Below are positions 11,786-24,663 of a stretch of 64,000 bases of DNA, one piece after another (the stretch's first letter is position 1; each line of letters begins with the position of its first letter). The notes under the pieces were generated by a model that saw only the letters and a program-made list of their open reading frames with translations, had not been told where the DNA came from and did no database searches. Source of the stretch: Saccopteryx bilineata (lineage: Eukaryota; Chordata; Mammalia; Chiroptera; Emballonuridae); NCBI RefSeq assembly GCF_036850765.1, contig NC_089494.1, positions 228,798,779-228,862,778 of the forward strand, read 5' to 3'. The translations under genes and the position numbers were made by a program.

Positions 11786-13237
11786 TATGTTGTTTTCAAA
11801 GCACCTGTACCATTTTGCATTCCCACCAGCAATATGAAAGGGTTCCAGTGTTGGACATTCTCACCAGCACTCGATATGGTCATTTTTTTGTTGTTTGAAC
11901 CACTCTACAATGTTGGGCATCTGTTGATATGCTTATTTGCCATTTATATATCTTCTTAGGTAAAGTATCTGTTTAAATCTTTCCCCATTTTTTATTGGAT
12001 TATTTTTTATTATCAAGTTTTGAGAGTTCTTTATATTTTCTGGATGCAACTTCTTCACCACATATTGTTTTGTAAATATTTTCCCTGGACCATGTTTGTC
12101 TTTTCAGACTGTGTCTTTTATAGATCAGAGGTTTTAAACTTTGATGATGTCTAATTCATCATTTTTAAATGGATGATGACTTCAGTGTCATCTAAATCAG
12201 TGGTCCTTAACCTTTTTTGGGCCACGGACTGGTTTAATGTCAGAAAATATTTTCACGGACTGGCCTTTAGGGTGGGACAGATAAATGTATCACATGACCG
12301 AGACAAGCGTTAAGAGTGAGTCTTAGAGACCTGAAGATGGCAGCGGAGTAGGCAGATGCACAGACTCCCAGCTCACACCACTGAACTGGATTATAAACTA
12401 ATTTATGAACAATCAGCATGAAAAACCAAATCTGGACTACAAGAACAGCTTTCAAAAACCAAGGAGCAAAGAAGAAGCCACAACAAACCTGGTAGGGAGC
12501 ACCTGAATCTCCTCTGCTTACAGGAACAGCAGGGGGGGGGGTGAGGCTGGGCTCTCACTCCAAGGAAAAGAGCAGTAAATACTGCTCACAGCCACTTTCC
12601 TGGTGACCAGGGAACGAGGTGTGTTGAAAGGGCCCGCTTGTCATCCAAAAAGAAAGGAGAGAGAGAGAGATGGATGATGAGAGGAAGAGGAATACAGGTG
12701 ATGACATGAAAAGCTGACTCATTCATAACTGGAGGTGGTCATAACTGGGGGAGGGGCTGATCCTTCCACAAAGCAAAATACAAAAGTACTTCCAGGTCAT
12801 AGAGATACAGACATCTCTCTAGCTCCAATCAGCACAACAGAACACAGCTGAAAACAAGAAGTGGGGAGGAGGGGCAGTAACTCAGGTCTCCATGGAGATC
12901 TGAGATACACCTCCCCCTACTGAAGCTGAGAAAACAACCCACCCCCAGAGAGATTAACTGGCAGAAGAGGACTTCAGAGCCTCAGGTCACACCCACCGCA
13001 TCCTGGATACAGTTTCAAATAAGTATCCTGCTGAGATCAGCAAACAAGACAATCACCTGTTAAGAAAACAAACAAATCAAGGCTTCAAAGTGGCCCAAAT
13101 CCGAAAATGGATTACAAATAATAGCTGATGCCAACCCAAGAAGACCTAGAAACAACACAAGTGAAAACTGGAGGCAGAAAACACCAAGCCTAGACTCAAC
13201 CAGCTCTACAAAGAAAACACCCAAACACACAGACACA

Positions 13238-14158
13238 ATGAGAAGACAAAGAAGTGCAATCCAGATGAAATCACAAGAGAAACCTTCAGGAGATGAACTA
13301 AGAGATATGGAAATAATCAAACTTCCAGATGCGGAGTTCAAAATAATGATTGTAAGGATGCTTAGGGATCTTAGAACAACAATGGATGGTCATCACAAAC
13401 ACCTAAATAAAAAAAATAGCAAGTATAAAAAAGGATATTGAAATATTAAAAAAGAATCAGTCGGAGATGACAAGTACAATATCAGAAATGAAGACCACAA
13501 TGGAAGGAATTAAAAACAGGATGGATAGAGCTGAGGATCGAATAAGCAAGTTGGAGGACAACTGGAATGAAGGCATGAAAGCAGAGAAGAAAAAAGAAAA
13601 GAGACTCAAAAAGTCTGCGGAAACTCTTAGAGAGCTCTGTGGCAACATAAAGAGAAATAACATCCGCATCATAGGGGTTCCTGAAGAAGAAGAGAAAGAA
13701 CAAGGGATAGAGGCTTTGTTCAATCATATCATAGCTGAAAACTTTCCTAAATTAATGCAGGAGAAACTCTCACAAGTTCAAGAAGCACAGAGAACTCCAC
13801 TAAAGAGAAACCCAAAGAAACCTACACCAAGACACATCATTATTTTAATTTAATAATTAAAATACCAAAGCTAAGTGATAAAGAGAAAATATTAAAAGCT
13901 GCAAGAGAAATAAAGGCTATCACCTACAAAGGAGCCCCTATAAGGATGACATCAGACTTCTCAACAGAAACACTTCAAGCCAGAAGGGAATGGCAAGAAA
14001 TATTCAAAGCAATGCAGAACAAGAACCTACAATCAAGACTACTTTATCCAGCAATGCTATCATTTAAAATTGAAAGAGAAATAAAAAGTTTCCCAGACAA
14101 AAAAAAAAAAAACTCAAGGAATTCATTACAACCAAACCAATGCTCCAGGAAATGTTAA
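13238..14158 (+). pseudogene. L1 ORF1 (ORF1p RNA-binding chaperone), broken
   Basis: The intact protein trimerises through a coiled coil, binds L1 RNA and is needed for retrotransposition. Here the reading frame is split in three: 13238-13441 (start MRRQRSAIQMKS), 13467-13853 and 13946-14158. The middle piece holds the heptad-rich coiled coil (NRMDRAEDRISKLEDN), then the RRM-like start NNIRIIGVPEEEE. The last piece has the C-terminal domain (ARREWQEIFKAMQNK and LLYPAMLSF). Breaks: an A-run frameshift and stop near 13435-13450, and a duplication or slippage near 13845-13865 where ATTTTAATTTAATAATT replaces coding sequence. The start was chosen because the same N-terminal context precedes the ORF1 copy at the right-hand end of the window. 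No functional protein is expected. Confidence 0.88.
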
Positions 14159-14229
14159 GGGGCATGGTGTAAACAGATCAAAGTGGGAAAAGAATATAGC
14201 AAAAGAGGAATACAGTTTTAAAGAATAAA

Positions 14230-17200
14230 ATGGCAATAAACAACTACATATCAATAATAACCGTAAATGTAAATGAATTAAATGATCCAATCAAAAGACA
14301 CAGGGTAGCTACATGGATAGAAAGCAGGACCCGTACATATGCTGTCTACAAGAGACACACCTTAAAACAAAAGATGCACATAGGTTGAAGGTAAAAGGAT
14401 GGAAAAAATATTTCATGCAAGTGGAAATGAAAAAAAAGCTGGGGTAGCAATACTTATATCAGACAAAATGAACTTTAAACGAAAAAATATAGTAAGAGAT
14501 AAAGAAGGCCACTACATAATGATAAAGAGAGCAATCCAACAGGAAGATATAACTATTATAAATATCTACGCACCTAATATAGGAGCACCTAAATATATAA
14601 AGCAGACTTTGATGGATATAAAGAGCGAGATCAACAGCAACACTATAATAGTAGGGGATTTTAATACCCCACTAACATCACTAGATAGATCCTCAAGAAA
14701 GAAAATTAACAAAGAAACAGCAGACTTAAAGATACATTAGATCAACTCGATTTAATAGATATCTTTAGAACCTTTTATCCTAAAGCAGTAGAATATACAT
14801 ATTTTTCAAGTGCTCATGGTACATTCTCTAGGATAGACCACATGTTAGGGAACAAAAGTGGTCTCAACAAATTTAAGAAGTTTGAAACATATCAAGCACA
14901 TTCTCTGATCACAATGGCATGAAACTAGAAATCAACCACAACAGAGAAGCTCAAAAATTCTCAAACACATGGAAACTAAATAGCAGGTTGTTAAATAATG
15001 AATGGATTAAGAATGAGATCAAAGAAGAAATAATAAAATTCCTAGAAATGAATGATAATGAGCATACAACAATTCAAAATTTATGGGACACAGCAAAAGC
15101 AGTACTGAGAGGGAAGTTCATAGCATTACAGGCACACTTTAAAAAGCTAGAAAAAGCTCAAGTAAACAACTTAACCCTGCATCTAAAAGAACTAGAAAAA
15201 GAACAGTAAGTAAAGCCCAGAGATAGAAGAAGGAAGGAAATAATAAAGATCAGAGAAGAAATAAATGATTTAGAGACTAAAGAAACAATACAGAGGTACA
15301 ATGAAACTAGGAGCTGGTTTTTTGAAAAGGTAAACAAAATTGATGAACCTTTAACTAGACTCACCAAGAAAAAGAGAGAGAGGACTCAAATAAATAAAAT
15401 TAGAAATGAGAGTGGAGAAATAATAACTGACACAACAGAAATACAAAGGATTGTAAGAAAATACTATGAAGAACTGCATGCCAAAATACTAGATGACCTA
15501 GATGAAATGGACAAATTCCTTGAAACATACAATCTTCCAAAAATCAATCTGGAAGAATCAGAAAACCTAAACAGACCGATTACACCAAATGAGATCAAAA
15601 CAATTATCAAAAAACTTCGAACAAAGAAAAGTCCTGGGCCAGATGGCTTCACAAGTGAATTCTACCAAATATTCAAAGAAGAACTAACTCCTATCCTTCT
15701 CAAGCTATTTCAAAAAATTCAAGAGAAAGGAAGACTTCCAAGCTCCTTTTATGAGGCAAGCATAATTCTGATTCCAAAACCAGGCAAAGACAACTCAAAG
15801 AAAGAAAATTATAGGCAAATATCCCTGATGAATATAGATGCTAAAATCCTCAACAAAATATTAACAAACTGGATTCAACAATATATGGAAAAAATCATAC
15901 ACCATGATCAAGTGGGATTTATTCTTGGGAGGCAAGGCTGGTACAATATTTGCAAATCTATCAATGTTATTCATCACATAAACAAAAGGAAGGAGAAAAA
16001 CCACATGATAATTTCAATAGATCCAGAAAAAGCATTTGATAAAATGCAGCACCCATTCATGATCAAAACTCTCAACAAAGTGAGACAACAGGGAACATAC
16101 CTCAACATGATAAAAGCCATCTATGAAAAACCCACAGCCAACATCATACTCAATGGGCAAAAATTAAAAGAAATCCCCTTAAGATCAGGAACAAGGCAGG
16201 GGTGCCCCCTTTCGCCACTCTTATTCAACATAGTCCTGGAAGTCCTAACCACAGCAATCAGACAAGAAAAAGAAATAAAAGGCATTCAAGTTGGTAAAGA
16301 AGAAGTAAAGCTATCATTATTTGCAGATGATATGATATTGTATATAGAAAATCCTAAAGTCTCAGTCAAAAAACTACTGGACCTGATAAATTCAGCAAGG
16401 TGGCAGGAGATAAAATTAATACTCAGAAATCAGAGGCATTTTTATACACCAACAATGAACAGTCAGAAAGAGAAATTAAGGAAACAATTCCCTTCACTAT
16501 TACAACCCAAAAAATAAAGTACCTAGGAGTACATTTAACCAAGGAGACTAAAGACTTGTACTCAGAAAATTATAAAACATTGATAAAAGAAATCAAGGAA
16601 GATACAAACAAGTGGAAGCATATACCTTGCTCATGGTTAGGAAGAATAAACATCATTAAAATGTCTGTATTATCCAAAGCATTTTATAAATTCAATGCAG
16701 TACAAATTAAAATACCAACAACATACTTTAAAGATATAGATCACATATTCCAAAAATTTATATGGAACCCAAAGAGAACACGAATAGCCTCAGCAATCTT
16801 AAAAAAGAAGAATAAAGTGGGAGCTATCACACTTCCTGATATCAAGCTACACTACAAGGCCATTGTACTCAAAACAGCCTGGTACTGGCATAAGAACAGG
16901 CACATAGATCAATGGAACAGAACGGAGGACCCAGAAATTAACCCACAGCTGTATGGACAACTGATATTTGACAAAGGAGGTAAGGAAATACAATGGAGTA
17001 AAGACAGCCTCTTCAACAAATGGTGTTGGGAAAATTGGACAGCAACCTGCAGAAAAATGAAACTAGACCACCAACTTACACCATTCACAAAAATAAACTC
17101 AAAATGGATAAAAGACTTAAATGTAAGGCGTGAAACCATAAGCATCTTAGAAGAAAACATAGGCAGTAAGCTCTCCGACATCTCTTGCGTTATATTTGCT

Positions 17201-18038
17201 GATTTATCTCCACGGGCAAGGGAAATAAAAGACAGGATAAATAAATGGGACTATATCAAACTAAAAAGCTTTTGCACAGCCAAAGGCAATAAGAACAGGA
17301 TAAAAAGACAAACTACACAATGGAGAACATATCTGACAGTACATCTGATAAGGGGTTAATAACCAAAATTTATAAAGAACTTGTAAAACTCAACACCAGA
17401 AAGACAAACAATCCAATCAATAAATGGGCAAAAGAAATGAATAGACACTTCTCCAAAAAGGACATACAGATGGCCAATAGGTATATGAAAAAATGCTCAA
17501 CATCACTAATCATTAGAGAATTGCAAATTAAATCCACAATGAGATATCACCTCACACTGGTCAGAATGGCGCTCATCAACAAAACAACACAGAATAAGTG
17601 CTGGCGAGGATGTGGAGAAAAGGGAACCCTCCTACACTGCTGGTGGGAATGCAGACTGGTGCAGCCTCTGTGGAAAACAGTATGGAGATTCCTCAAAAAA
17701 TTGAAAATCGAACTGCCTTTTGCTCCAGTCATCCCACTTTTAGGAATATACCCCAAGAACACCATAGAACGGTTCCAGAAGGAGAAATGCACCCCCATGT
17801 TTATAGCAGCATTGTTCACAATAGCAAAGATCTGGAAACAGCCCAAGTGTCCATCAAAGGACGAGTGGATTAAAAGCTTTGGTACATATATACTATGGAA
17901 TACTACTCAGCCATAAGAAATGATGACATAGCATCATTTACAATAACATGGATGGATCTTGATAACATTATACGGAGTGAAATAAGTAAATCAGAAAAAA
18001 CTAAGAATTATATGAACCCAGGCATAGATGGGACATAA
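14230..18038 (+). pseudogene. L1 ORF2 (endonuclease and reverse transcriptase), broken
   Basis: ORF2p nicks DNA with an APE-type endonuclease and copies RNA at the nick. The start ATG (MAINNYISIITVNVN) lies 72 bp after the ORF1 stop. Pieces in order: endonuclease remnant with YAPNIGAPKYIKQTL and GDFNTPLTSLDRSSR (14399-14740) and an SDH motif near 14904; linker (14919-15209); reverse transcriptase (15507-16517) with [27 protein letters not shown] and [11 protein letters not shown]-terminal region (16400-17359, 17320-17916) with the Zn knuckle [18 protein letters not shown]. Four or more frameshifts or stops separate these frames, and the palm motif reads [10 protein letters not shown] rather than the usual [10 protein letters not shown]. 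The remnant ends at TAA 18036-18038. Confidence 0.9.
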
Positions 18039-18078
18039 AAATGAGACTCAGAGACATGGACAAAAATGTGATGGTAAC

Positions 18079-18137
18079 AGGGAGTGGGGTGGAGGGGGCG
18101 AGGAAGGAGAGGAAGGGGGTAGGGGGAGAGTAGGGGC
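18079..18137 (+). other. G-rich purine tract in the L1 3' UTR
   Basis: Several GGGG runs within 60 bp (for example GGGGTGGAGGGGGCGAGG). Matching tracts occur in the other L1 3' UTRs at 36733-36775, 54704-54726 and, on the minus strand, 59203-59245. Such tracts can form G-quadruplexes; that is inference. Confidence 0.7.
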
Positions 18138-18780
18138 ACAAAGAAAACCAGATAGAAGGTGACAGAAGACAATTTGACTTTGGGTGAGGGGTATGCAGCA
18201 TAATCAAAGGTTAAAATAATCTGGAGGTATTTTCTCGGAACATATGTACCCTGATTTATCAATGTCACTGCGTTAAAATTAATAATAAAAAAAGAGTGAG
18301 TCTTAGATGGATGTAACAGAGGGAATCTGGTCATTTTTTAAAAATAAAACATTGTTCAGACTTAAAAATAAATAAAACAGAAATAATGTAAGTTATCTAT
18401 TCTTTCTCTGCAGACTGGTACCAAATGGCCCACGGACCGGTACCAGTCCGCAGCCCAGGTGTTGGGGACCACTGATCTAAATCTTTGCCTAACCTAAGAC
18501 CTCAACAATCTTCTCTGTTTTCTTCTAGAAGTTGTATAGTTTTAGATCTTATATTCAGATCTATGATGCACTTAGAGTTAGTTTTCATATAAAATGCAGG
18601 TTAGTGGTTGCAGTTCATATTTTTGCTTATGAATCTGGTAGTTTCAGCGCCATTCAATGAAAAACTTATCCTTTGTCCATTGAACTGCCTTAGCACACTT
18701 ATCAAAATGAATTGCTCATATGTGTGTGCATATAATTCTAGACACTTTATCCTATTCCAGAGTTATGAATGTTAAAGATC

Positions 18781-21180
18781 TACCATATTGTTGCTAAATT
18801 TATCCCAATAAATGAAACTACCAAATTTTATTTAGACCATGTACTTGTTTATTGAAGTCAAAATAAATGCATTTTATTGTTAAACTTGGGTCATAAAACC
18901 TTGTATTGTTTCAGGCAGAGTTTGGCAGGGGAAGAACAAAGTTAATGAAAAACAATGTGTGCCCCCTTTGGTTTAAATATATTTTTTTGGTAGGATTTTT
19001 CCATAGATGAAGATTAGTGTTAAACTTTTCCAGATTCTTTCTAATTGGGAAATTGTAAATTACAGAATAATCACCCCTTACACTGAAACACACACACACA
19101 CACACACACACGCATATCACACACACACACACACACACACCACAGAAGAAGGAAAATTTTATAACTCAAAAACATTTCGTATTTGTTTAAGCCTAAAATA
19201 ATAGAATATTTTTGTTACCAAAAGCTTGGCTTTCCCCTTATATTGGAGCAGAGTATTAGAAACTGCCTTTTTTGTTTGTTTCAACCAGCAGTATCACAAA
19301 ACAAGGTGTCAAATATGTGTAACATGCATTTATCAATGAAATGGTTCAGAAAATAACCCCCCTCTTACCTGTCTCTCATCTCTAGTTTGCTAGCTTACTA
19401 TATACTTGCTTTCCTAACCCTCAGAAGCCCTGAGGACATTTCACCAGTAAGTGAATCAACTCTGTGGTAGAGGAAATCAGAAAAAAATTACTTAAGCAAA
19501 CTTGAAAAGAGCCAGGCAGGTGCCCCCTCTTTCTATTTAACCCATAAAATGCTTGACCAGGGAAAACTTAGAACCCTGGGGAAGAGCTTTCTTCCTTCTA
19601 TTTCTTTTATTTTCCTCCTATCTCCCTCCCTTTTTTCTTTCATTTATATTTAATAGGTGTCATTGAGCCTGTTTTGAAGAATTTTGACACAGTTCTTTCC
19701 TGATAATTTAGTTAAACAGAGAACACATATATGCAGAACCTTAGAGTAATACCATAGTATGACTCACAAAGAATTCTACAAAACCAAGTTTTACTAAGAT
19801 GCACTGAAAAAAAAAAAAATTTTTACCAATAAGATAAAATAGTGCTGGTCTTTTCTCTAATGTGACAAAAATAAAAAGAAATGGGTAAAATTTTAAGCAT
19901 TTTCTTTCATAAAATTTTTTAAACTTTCATATTTGCTACCTCTAGTCTATTCTAGGAAGAAAAAAGTAGAATCTGAATTAGCACAAAATTTACATACTTT
20001 TTATTAAATAATATGTATGTTCATCCTCATCTCCAAATCACACCTGGACTGCCAGGAGAATTTAAAGAACTGCTAAAGTGACAACTGCAGAGAGTTCATG
20101 AAATGATGGACCTGGGGGCTGGGGGGGCCTGTCTAATCACCTTCCCCGAGCCTGTCAGGAAACATCACAGGGCAGGTTGCGCATTTTCCCAAGGTCACTG
20201 CCTGGGACACTGCAGAGCTGCACCAGTTCTTGCCTCTGAAAAGCTGCTTAAAGTGTCCCCAGGATAGTCTCAGAGGGGAGAGGTGTGTGGGCCGAGTGAC
20301 TGACCAGGCCTCAAGAGGAGACAGCCCGGCCTGCAGGGATGGCGAGAATGGGGGTGGGGGGGTGCTGAGGGCATGTGTTTGCAGAGCCGTCGAGTGTGGT
20401 CACTCCAGGAGTGCAGCACGTGGTTCTGAGTGAGGCTGGTACTGTTGGAGGCTGTCTGTCCCGCTGCCGGCATGGTCACTGAGGAACTTAAGGGGCTCCA
20501 TCACATTAATCCTGCATGGTCATTATATTATGATCATATATATATGGTGCATATTAATTCTGTCCAGTCATTAGGCTAACAGTGACTGCATTGCTGTTTC
20601 AAAAGTGTAAAGCATGCACCTCTCATTTGGTCAGAGAAAGTACTCTATAACTTCACACTTTTACTAGTAGGGAAAATCTGTAAGAGTTTAGTAACCACTT
20701 TCAGCTTTGGAATTTGTCATTCTTCATTCCTTGCTTTTTCTTTTTTTTCCTTAATGGTTTAAGTTTGAAAGTTTGCATTTCATTAAGTTTCTTCTGGTGC
20801 CCTGGACCACACCCTATTCCAGTGACACTTTAAGTGGCAATTGCTATAACTCTGGTGGCCTGAGAGCTATGGAGTGTCTCAAACATCCAGAAGGCTTCTA
20901 GAGTGATGGCCTAAAATCCAGAGGAGAGGGAGTTACAATACGATGGCAAGCCAGTACAGATTTGTGGGGTTCTCCCTGTAACTTCATTCTGGTATCCACA
21001 ATGGGTCAGAGACCAAGTCAGCCCTGGGGATGCCTGTCTTTGAGTGTGGGCCCTGATATCCTCATTTCCCATTTAATGCATCATTGCCACACCGGTCCTG
21101 TGGCTTGGCCACAGTGTCGTAGAAGGACTGGACTAGGCACTAGGAGGTGGCACTTTTAGCTTCTGTTAAGTCTTCTGTTT
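18781..21180. other. Unassigned DNA with one CA microsatellite
   Basis: No gene recognised. 20100-20480 is GC-richer than its surroundings, with frames of 67-69 codons on both strands but no protein signature. Confidence 0.4.
19087..19143. repeat. Interrupted (CA)n microsatellite
   Basis: Two CA blocks separated by CGCATAT, about 57 bp. Confidence 0.95.
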
Positions 21181-21184
21181 ACAC

Positions 21185-21385
21185 AGTAAGTGACCATCGA
21201 ATGCCTGCTGTGTACATGCGTTGTGCTAGACATTGGCAATGCAGTGTTAGTTTCTGCCCTGTGGAGCGTCAGTTATGTCTCTAGTTAGCAGGAGGCTCTG
21301 GGCAAGTTTTCCTTTTCTGTAAATAAAGGGCCTGGACTGGGTGTTCTTGAAAGGTCCTTCCTAACTGAAATAGTCTAATCCTGAA
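21185..21385. repeat. L2 and MIR relics
   Basis: 21185-21282 resembles the antisense L2 3' end ('aatgcctgctgtgtacatgcg', then 'ttgtgctagacattggcaatgcag'). 21292-21385 resembles the MIR 3' part ('ttccttttctgtaaataaaggg'). Both are highly diverged. Confidence 0.45.
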
Positions 21386-21807
21386 AGCAGAGTTCCTGGT
21401 ATCTCTGAGGGGAACTGAGGGACAACTTAAGCAGTATGGGGGGAAATGCTAATGAAACAGCAATCTAACAGAAAGCATTGTGGAGCTTTGTTTGTTTTAT
21501 GTTTTTTGGTGTTGACAGCTTCCCTTTCCTGGAACATTTTATGGACTTTTCTTGAGAAGGAGAAAGAAGAAATTGAACATCTTTGGGTGTTTATACCATC
21601 CATGTTAGATCAAGTAGATCTGAAGAACATAAGTCAGTCTACATAAAAAAGATTCTCTTGAAGCTTTTAATATATAAAATTATCCTTGGCACATCAAGTT
21701 AGTTTTACAAATGTAGCTAACAAAAGTTAGATTTTAACAAACTTTTGTTTAAATATTAAATCTGTAAACCCAATAATATGACACTAATTAAAAACATTTT
21801 TTCACCC
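21386..21807. other. Unassigned DNA
   Basis: Nothing recognised. Confidence 0.4.
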
Positions 21808-22175
21808 TAGCCAAAATTGTTTTGTTGTCTCAGCAGTAGAGCGCTGGCCCAATGTATAGATGTCCCAAGTTTGACTCCCAGTCAGGGCACACAGGAAAAG
21901 CGCCCATCTTCTTCTCCAAGCCTCCCCCTCTCATTTCTCTCTCTCTCTCTCCCTCTCCTGCAGCTATGGATTGATTGGAGCGAGTTGGCCTCTGGTGCTG
22001 AGAATGGCTCCAGGGCCTCTGCCTCAGGTGCTAAGAAAAGCTCAGTTGCTGAGCAATGGAGCAATGCCCCAGATGGGCAGAGCATCACCCCCTAGTGGGC
22101 TTGCTGGGTGGATCTCAGTCAGGATGCATGCAGGAGTCTGTCTCTGCCTCCCCTCCTCTCGCTGAATTAAGAAAA
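21808..22175 (+). mobile_element. Diverged bat SINE, long type
   Basis: Contains 'agtagagcgctggcccaatg', 'gactcccagtcagggcacac', a CT-rich run, two variants of 'gagaatggctccagggcctc', 'ccagatgggcagagcatcac' and 'gcatgcaggagtctgtctct' in the family order seen at 24087-24481 (reverse strand). Ends in an A-rich tail near 22170. No clear target duplication. Overlapping frames of 64-92 codons are incidental. Confidence 0.8.
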
Positions 22176-24072
22176 AAGTTTTGTTTCTCCTGTGGAAACC
22201 AGCAGCAGGCCACGTGGGTCATCGGAGGTGATAAAACATGGTCCTTGTGTTCAGAGACTTCAGTGCGGTAGTGTCTTCTCCTGCATGCATTAAGTAGCTT
22301 TTAAAAAAAAAAATTTTTTTTAACTCAAGTCTTTAGCATTCATAATAAAAATATGATATCCTCGATAATTGGGGAGGGGTGACATCACAATAGAATATGC
22401 TAAGAAGATTTGGAAATGAAAACTTGTGCTTTAACTAAAATGTTGGAGATCAGGAAGGGGCTGTCTTCCTCCTGTATGGGTGATTGCTAGGTTGTACTTA
22501 CGAGGCATTCTCCATTAGCAGCACGAAGAGTATTCGGTTTTCTTTGACGTATTTCTTAGTTTGGAATTACCAGTGCTGTTTGACATCAATTACACTAAAA
22601 AATGTTTTTGTGGATTAACAGAAATGTTTGCTTTGGTGTTGATTTTCTAATTCTGTTGTAAAATGGATATCCCATCTGTGCTTCATCCACAACAACTTGG
22701 AAATAAAGATATTTTTAAGTAGATAAATATGATTTGAGAATTTGGAAAACTTAGTCTGGTATTTATATGAGCAAGTATAGATTTCTATTTAAGAGGTGGC
22801 CACCCAGAAGGGCTAGGCCACCTTCCCCTCTATTTCAACCTCCTTTTTTTATTCCATTTTTTTTCTATTTCTAAATATAATAATAGAAGCATTCAACAGA
22901 GCAACACAGCAGGGCTGTGGAAGTGCTCACGGGTCAGATCAGTCAGATGTGCCCTGTTCAGCCTTGAATAGATAAGGTGCTCTATTACCTGTGGAAAAAA
23001 TGTACCAAGTACTCAGAGTGTGAGCTGATGTTCTGGGGGAAGTAGGCAGCTGGGGTCTAGAAGCCAGTAATAATGCCTCTGAGGAACCGAGAACTGCCTT
23101 CTTCAGTCTGGCTGAGCCTGGGATATTCTGGGCCCTTGTGTGATTACTGAGGTGCTGACAGACAAGAGACAAGGGGGCACTGGGATACTGGCATTAGCAT
23201 CATTTCAGGGCTCTGCTAAAAACCTTACTTGGAGTGGCTGAAAAGAGAAGAAATGGCTGTAGGTGTTAAAATCAATTATTTGATAGCAATACTATCAATG
23301 ATTGCTGGGGGAAGCTGGACATTTTCTTTTTTGTTTTCTTGTTTGTTTTATATTTATTTGTTAAATAAATAAAATAACTTCAAAAGAGGCCAGCCCAAAA
23401 GTTGATAAAGAACTACCACTTGTTCATGCAACCATTTATTCATTGAATATTTGTTAATTGGCTACTTTATGCTGCCGTTCCTCTACCTGGCTCCCCTCCT
23501 TATCTTCTGTCCTCTTCCAGGTCAGTTGTACTATTTTTTAATTAGGGCTTAAAGTCCTATCTGTTTAGCTATTACCTGGAATATACTGGATGAAAAGTCT
23601 TTGGTTTTCAGTGTTTGTTAGCCTGTTTGAGTTGAATATGAAAAAATATCCTCTTTAGAGGACTTTCTGCAGCCAAAATTCAGCCCAGCTGCTTGATATT
23701 GAGGCAATAAGTGAGTCTTCAGGTTTCCTGTGATTGCTAGGACTTGTCATTAGGGTTTTATAAACAACCACAGTTTTTAATGAAAGCAGACATCTTGGAA
23801 ACAGCAGGTTTCCATAGGTTGGTTGTTTTCCAGATTCCCAAGAAAAAGAGAGTCGAGTTTCTTTTCTGGGCTAACCTCAGACTCATTTGACTGACAGTGT
23901 CTCTAGAACTCTGACTTGTCATCGGCAGGACTCCGCATGCACCCACCATCTCCCACCCAAACGGAGAGATGTTCTCAATGTTGGGAATGAAACTTTCCCT
24001 TGAGTGATTGTCTTGTCATGGTAAGCCAGTGGTGACAGAGCTCACACTCAACGGAGCTAACTGTTCACCTTC
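22176..24072. other. Unassigned DNA
   Basis: No gene recognised. Contains a near-palindromic A-run/T-run at about 22302-22321 and an L2-like 'catttattcattgaatatttg' near 23427-23450. Confidence 0.4.
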
Positions 24073-24495
24073 AGATAACATTCTGGGGTTTTTTTTGTTT
24101 TGTTTTTGTTTTTGTTTTTTCATTTTTTTGAAGCTGAAAACGGGAAGGCAGTAAGACAGACTCCCGCATGCGCCCGACTGGGATCCACCCGGCATGCTCA
24201 CCAGGGGGCGATGTTCTGCCCCTCTGGGGCGTCGCTTTGTTGCATCCAGAGCCATTCTAGCACCTGAGGCAGAGGCCACAGAGCCATCCCCAGTGCCTGG
24301 GCCATCTTTGCTCCAATGGAGCCTCGGCTGCGGGAGGGGAAGAGAGAGACAGAGAGGAAGGAGAGGGGGAGGAGTGGAGAAGCAGATGGGCGCTTCTCCT
24401 GTGTGCCCTGGCTGGGAATCAAACTTGAGACTCCTGTATGCCAGGCCGACGCTCTACCGCTAAGCCAACCGGCCAGGGCCAAGATAACATTCTGG
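24073..24495 (-). mobile_element. Bat SINE, long type, with clear target duplications
   Basis: Element 24087-24481 between perfect 14-bp duplications AGATAACATTCTGG (24073-24086, 24482-24495). Minus-strand head 'ggccctggccggttggctta', body with 'gcatgcgggagtctgtctta', and a tail seen as a T/G-rich run at 24090-24130. Better preserved than the copies at 11434 and 21808. Frames of 81-94 codons on both strands are incidental. Confidence 0.92.
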
Positions 24496-24663
24496 AAACC
24501 TCCCAGACTGACACTTGGAGCTGCGTTTATTAATATTGCACCAAAAGAGTTCCAATGTTAATACAGAAACATAATATAAAAACAGTGAAAATACCAGGGC
24601 AAAAAGAAAATAAGAGTAGAAAGTAAAAAGAGGCTAAAGGTAAGAGAAAAAAAATTATGGATG
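24496..24663. other. Unassigned DNA
   Basis: A/G-rich, nothing recognised. Confidence 0.4.

Larger units (their letters stand above)
12312..18307 (+). mobile_element. Full-length but decayed L1 (lineage A)
   Basis: Roughly 5.96 kb between duplications of 14-16 bp (AAGAGTGAGTCTTAGA at 12312-12327 and 18292-18307). Order: 5' UTR starting 'gacctgaagatggcagcgg' (12328-13237), ORF1 (13238-14158), short spacer, ORF2 (14230-18038), 3' UTR with a G-rich purine tract, then 'atcaatgtcactgcgttaaaatt' and an AATAATAAAAAA tail. Both ORFs are interrupted. It lies inside the hAT element, so it is younger than that element. Confidence 0.92.
12190..18482 (+). mobile_element. Non-autonomous hAT transposon, split by an L1
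   Basis: The element (12198-18474) has ends CAGTGGTCC and GGACCACTG and perfect 8-bp duplications ATCTAAAT at 12190-12197 and 18475-18482, the hallmark of the hAT superfamily. Without the inserted L1 and its extra duplication copy it is about 297 bp. Both ends carry GGCCCACGGAC-like subterminal motifs (12220-12235 and 18428-18450). It has no transposase reading frame, so it needed an enzyme supplied in trans. Confidence 0.92.
10500..18780 (-). mobile_element. Old L1M host element of a three-level nest
   Basis: Antisense L1 3' UTR and ORF2 sequence runs from about 10500 (possibly two old L1M pieces joined near 10925) through 'caatcactgatctattttc', 'ttcccaccagcaatatga' and 'ccattttttattggatta', to about 12190. 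It resumes at 18475 with 'ctttgcctaacctaagacc' and 'cctttgtccattgaactgcc', giving an uninterrupted L1 consensus once the insertions are removed. The insertions are a SINE (11434-11775) and a hAT element (12198-18474). All frames are broken. Confidence 0.75.
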
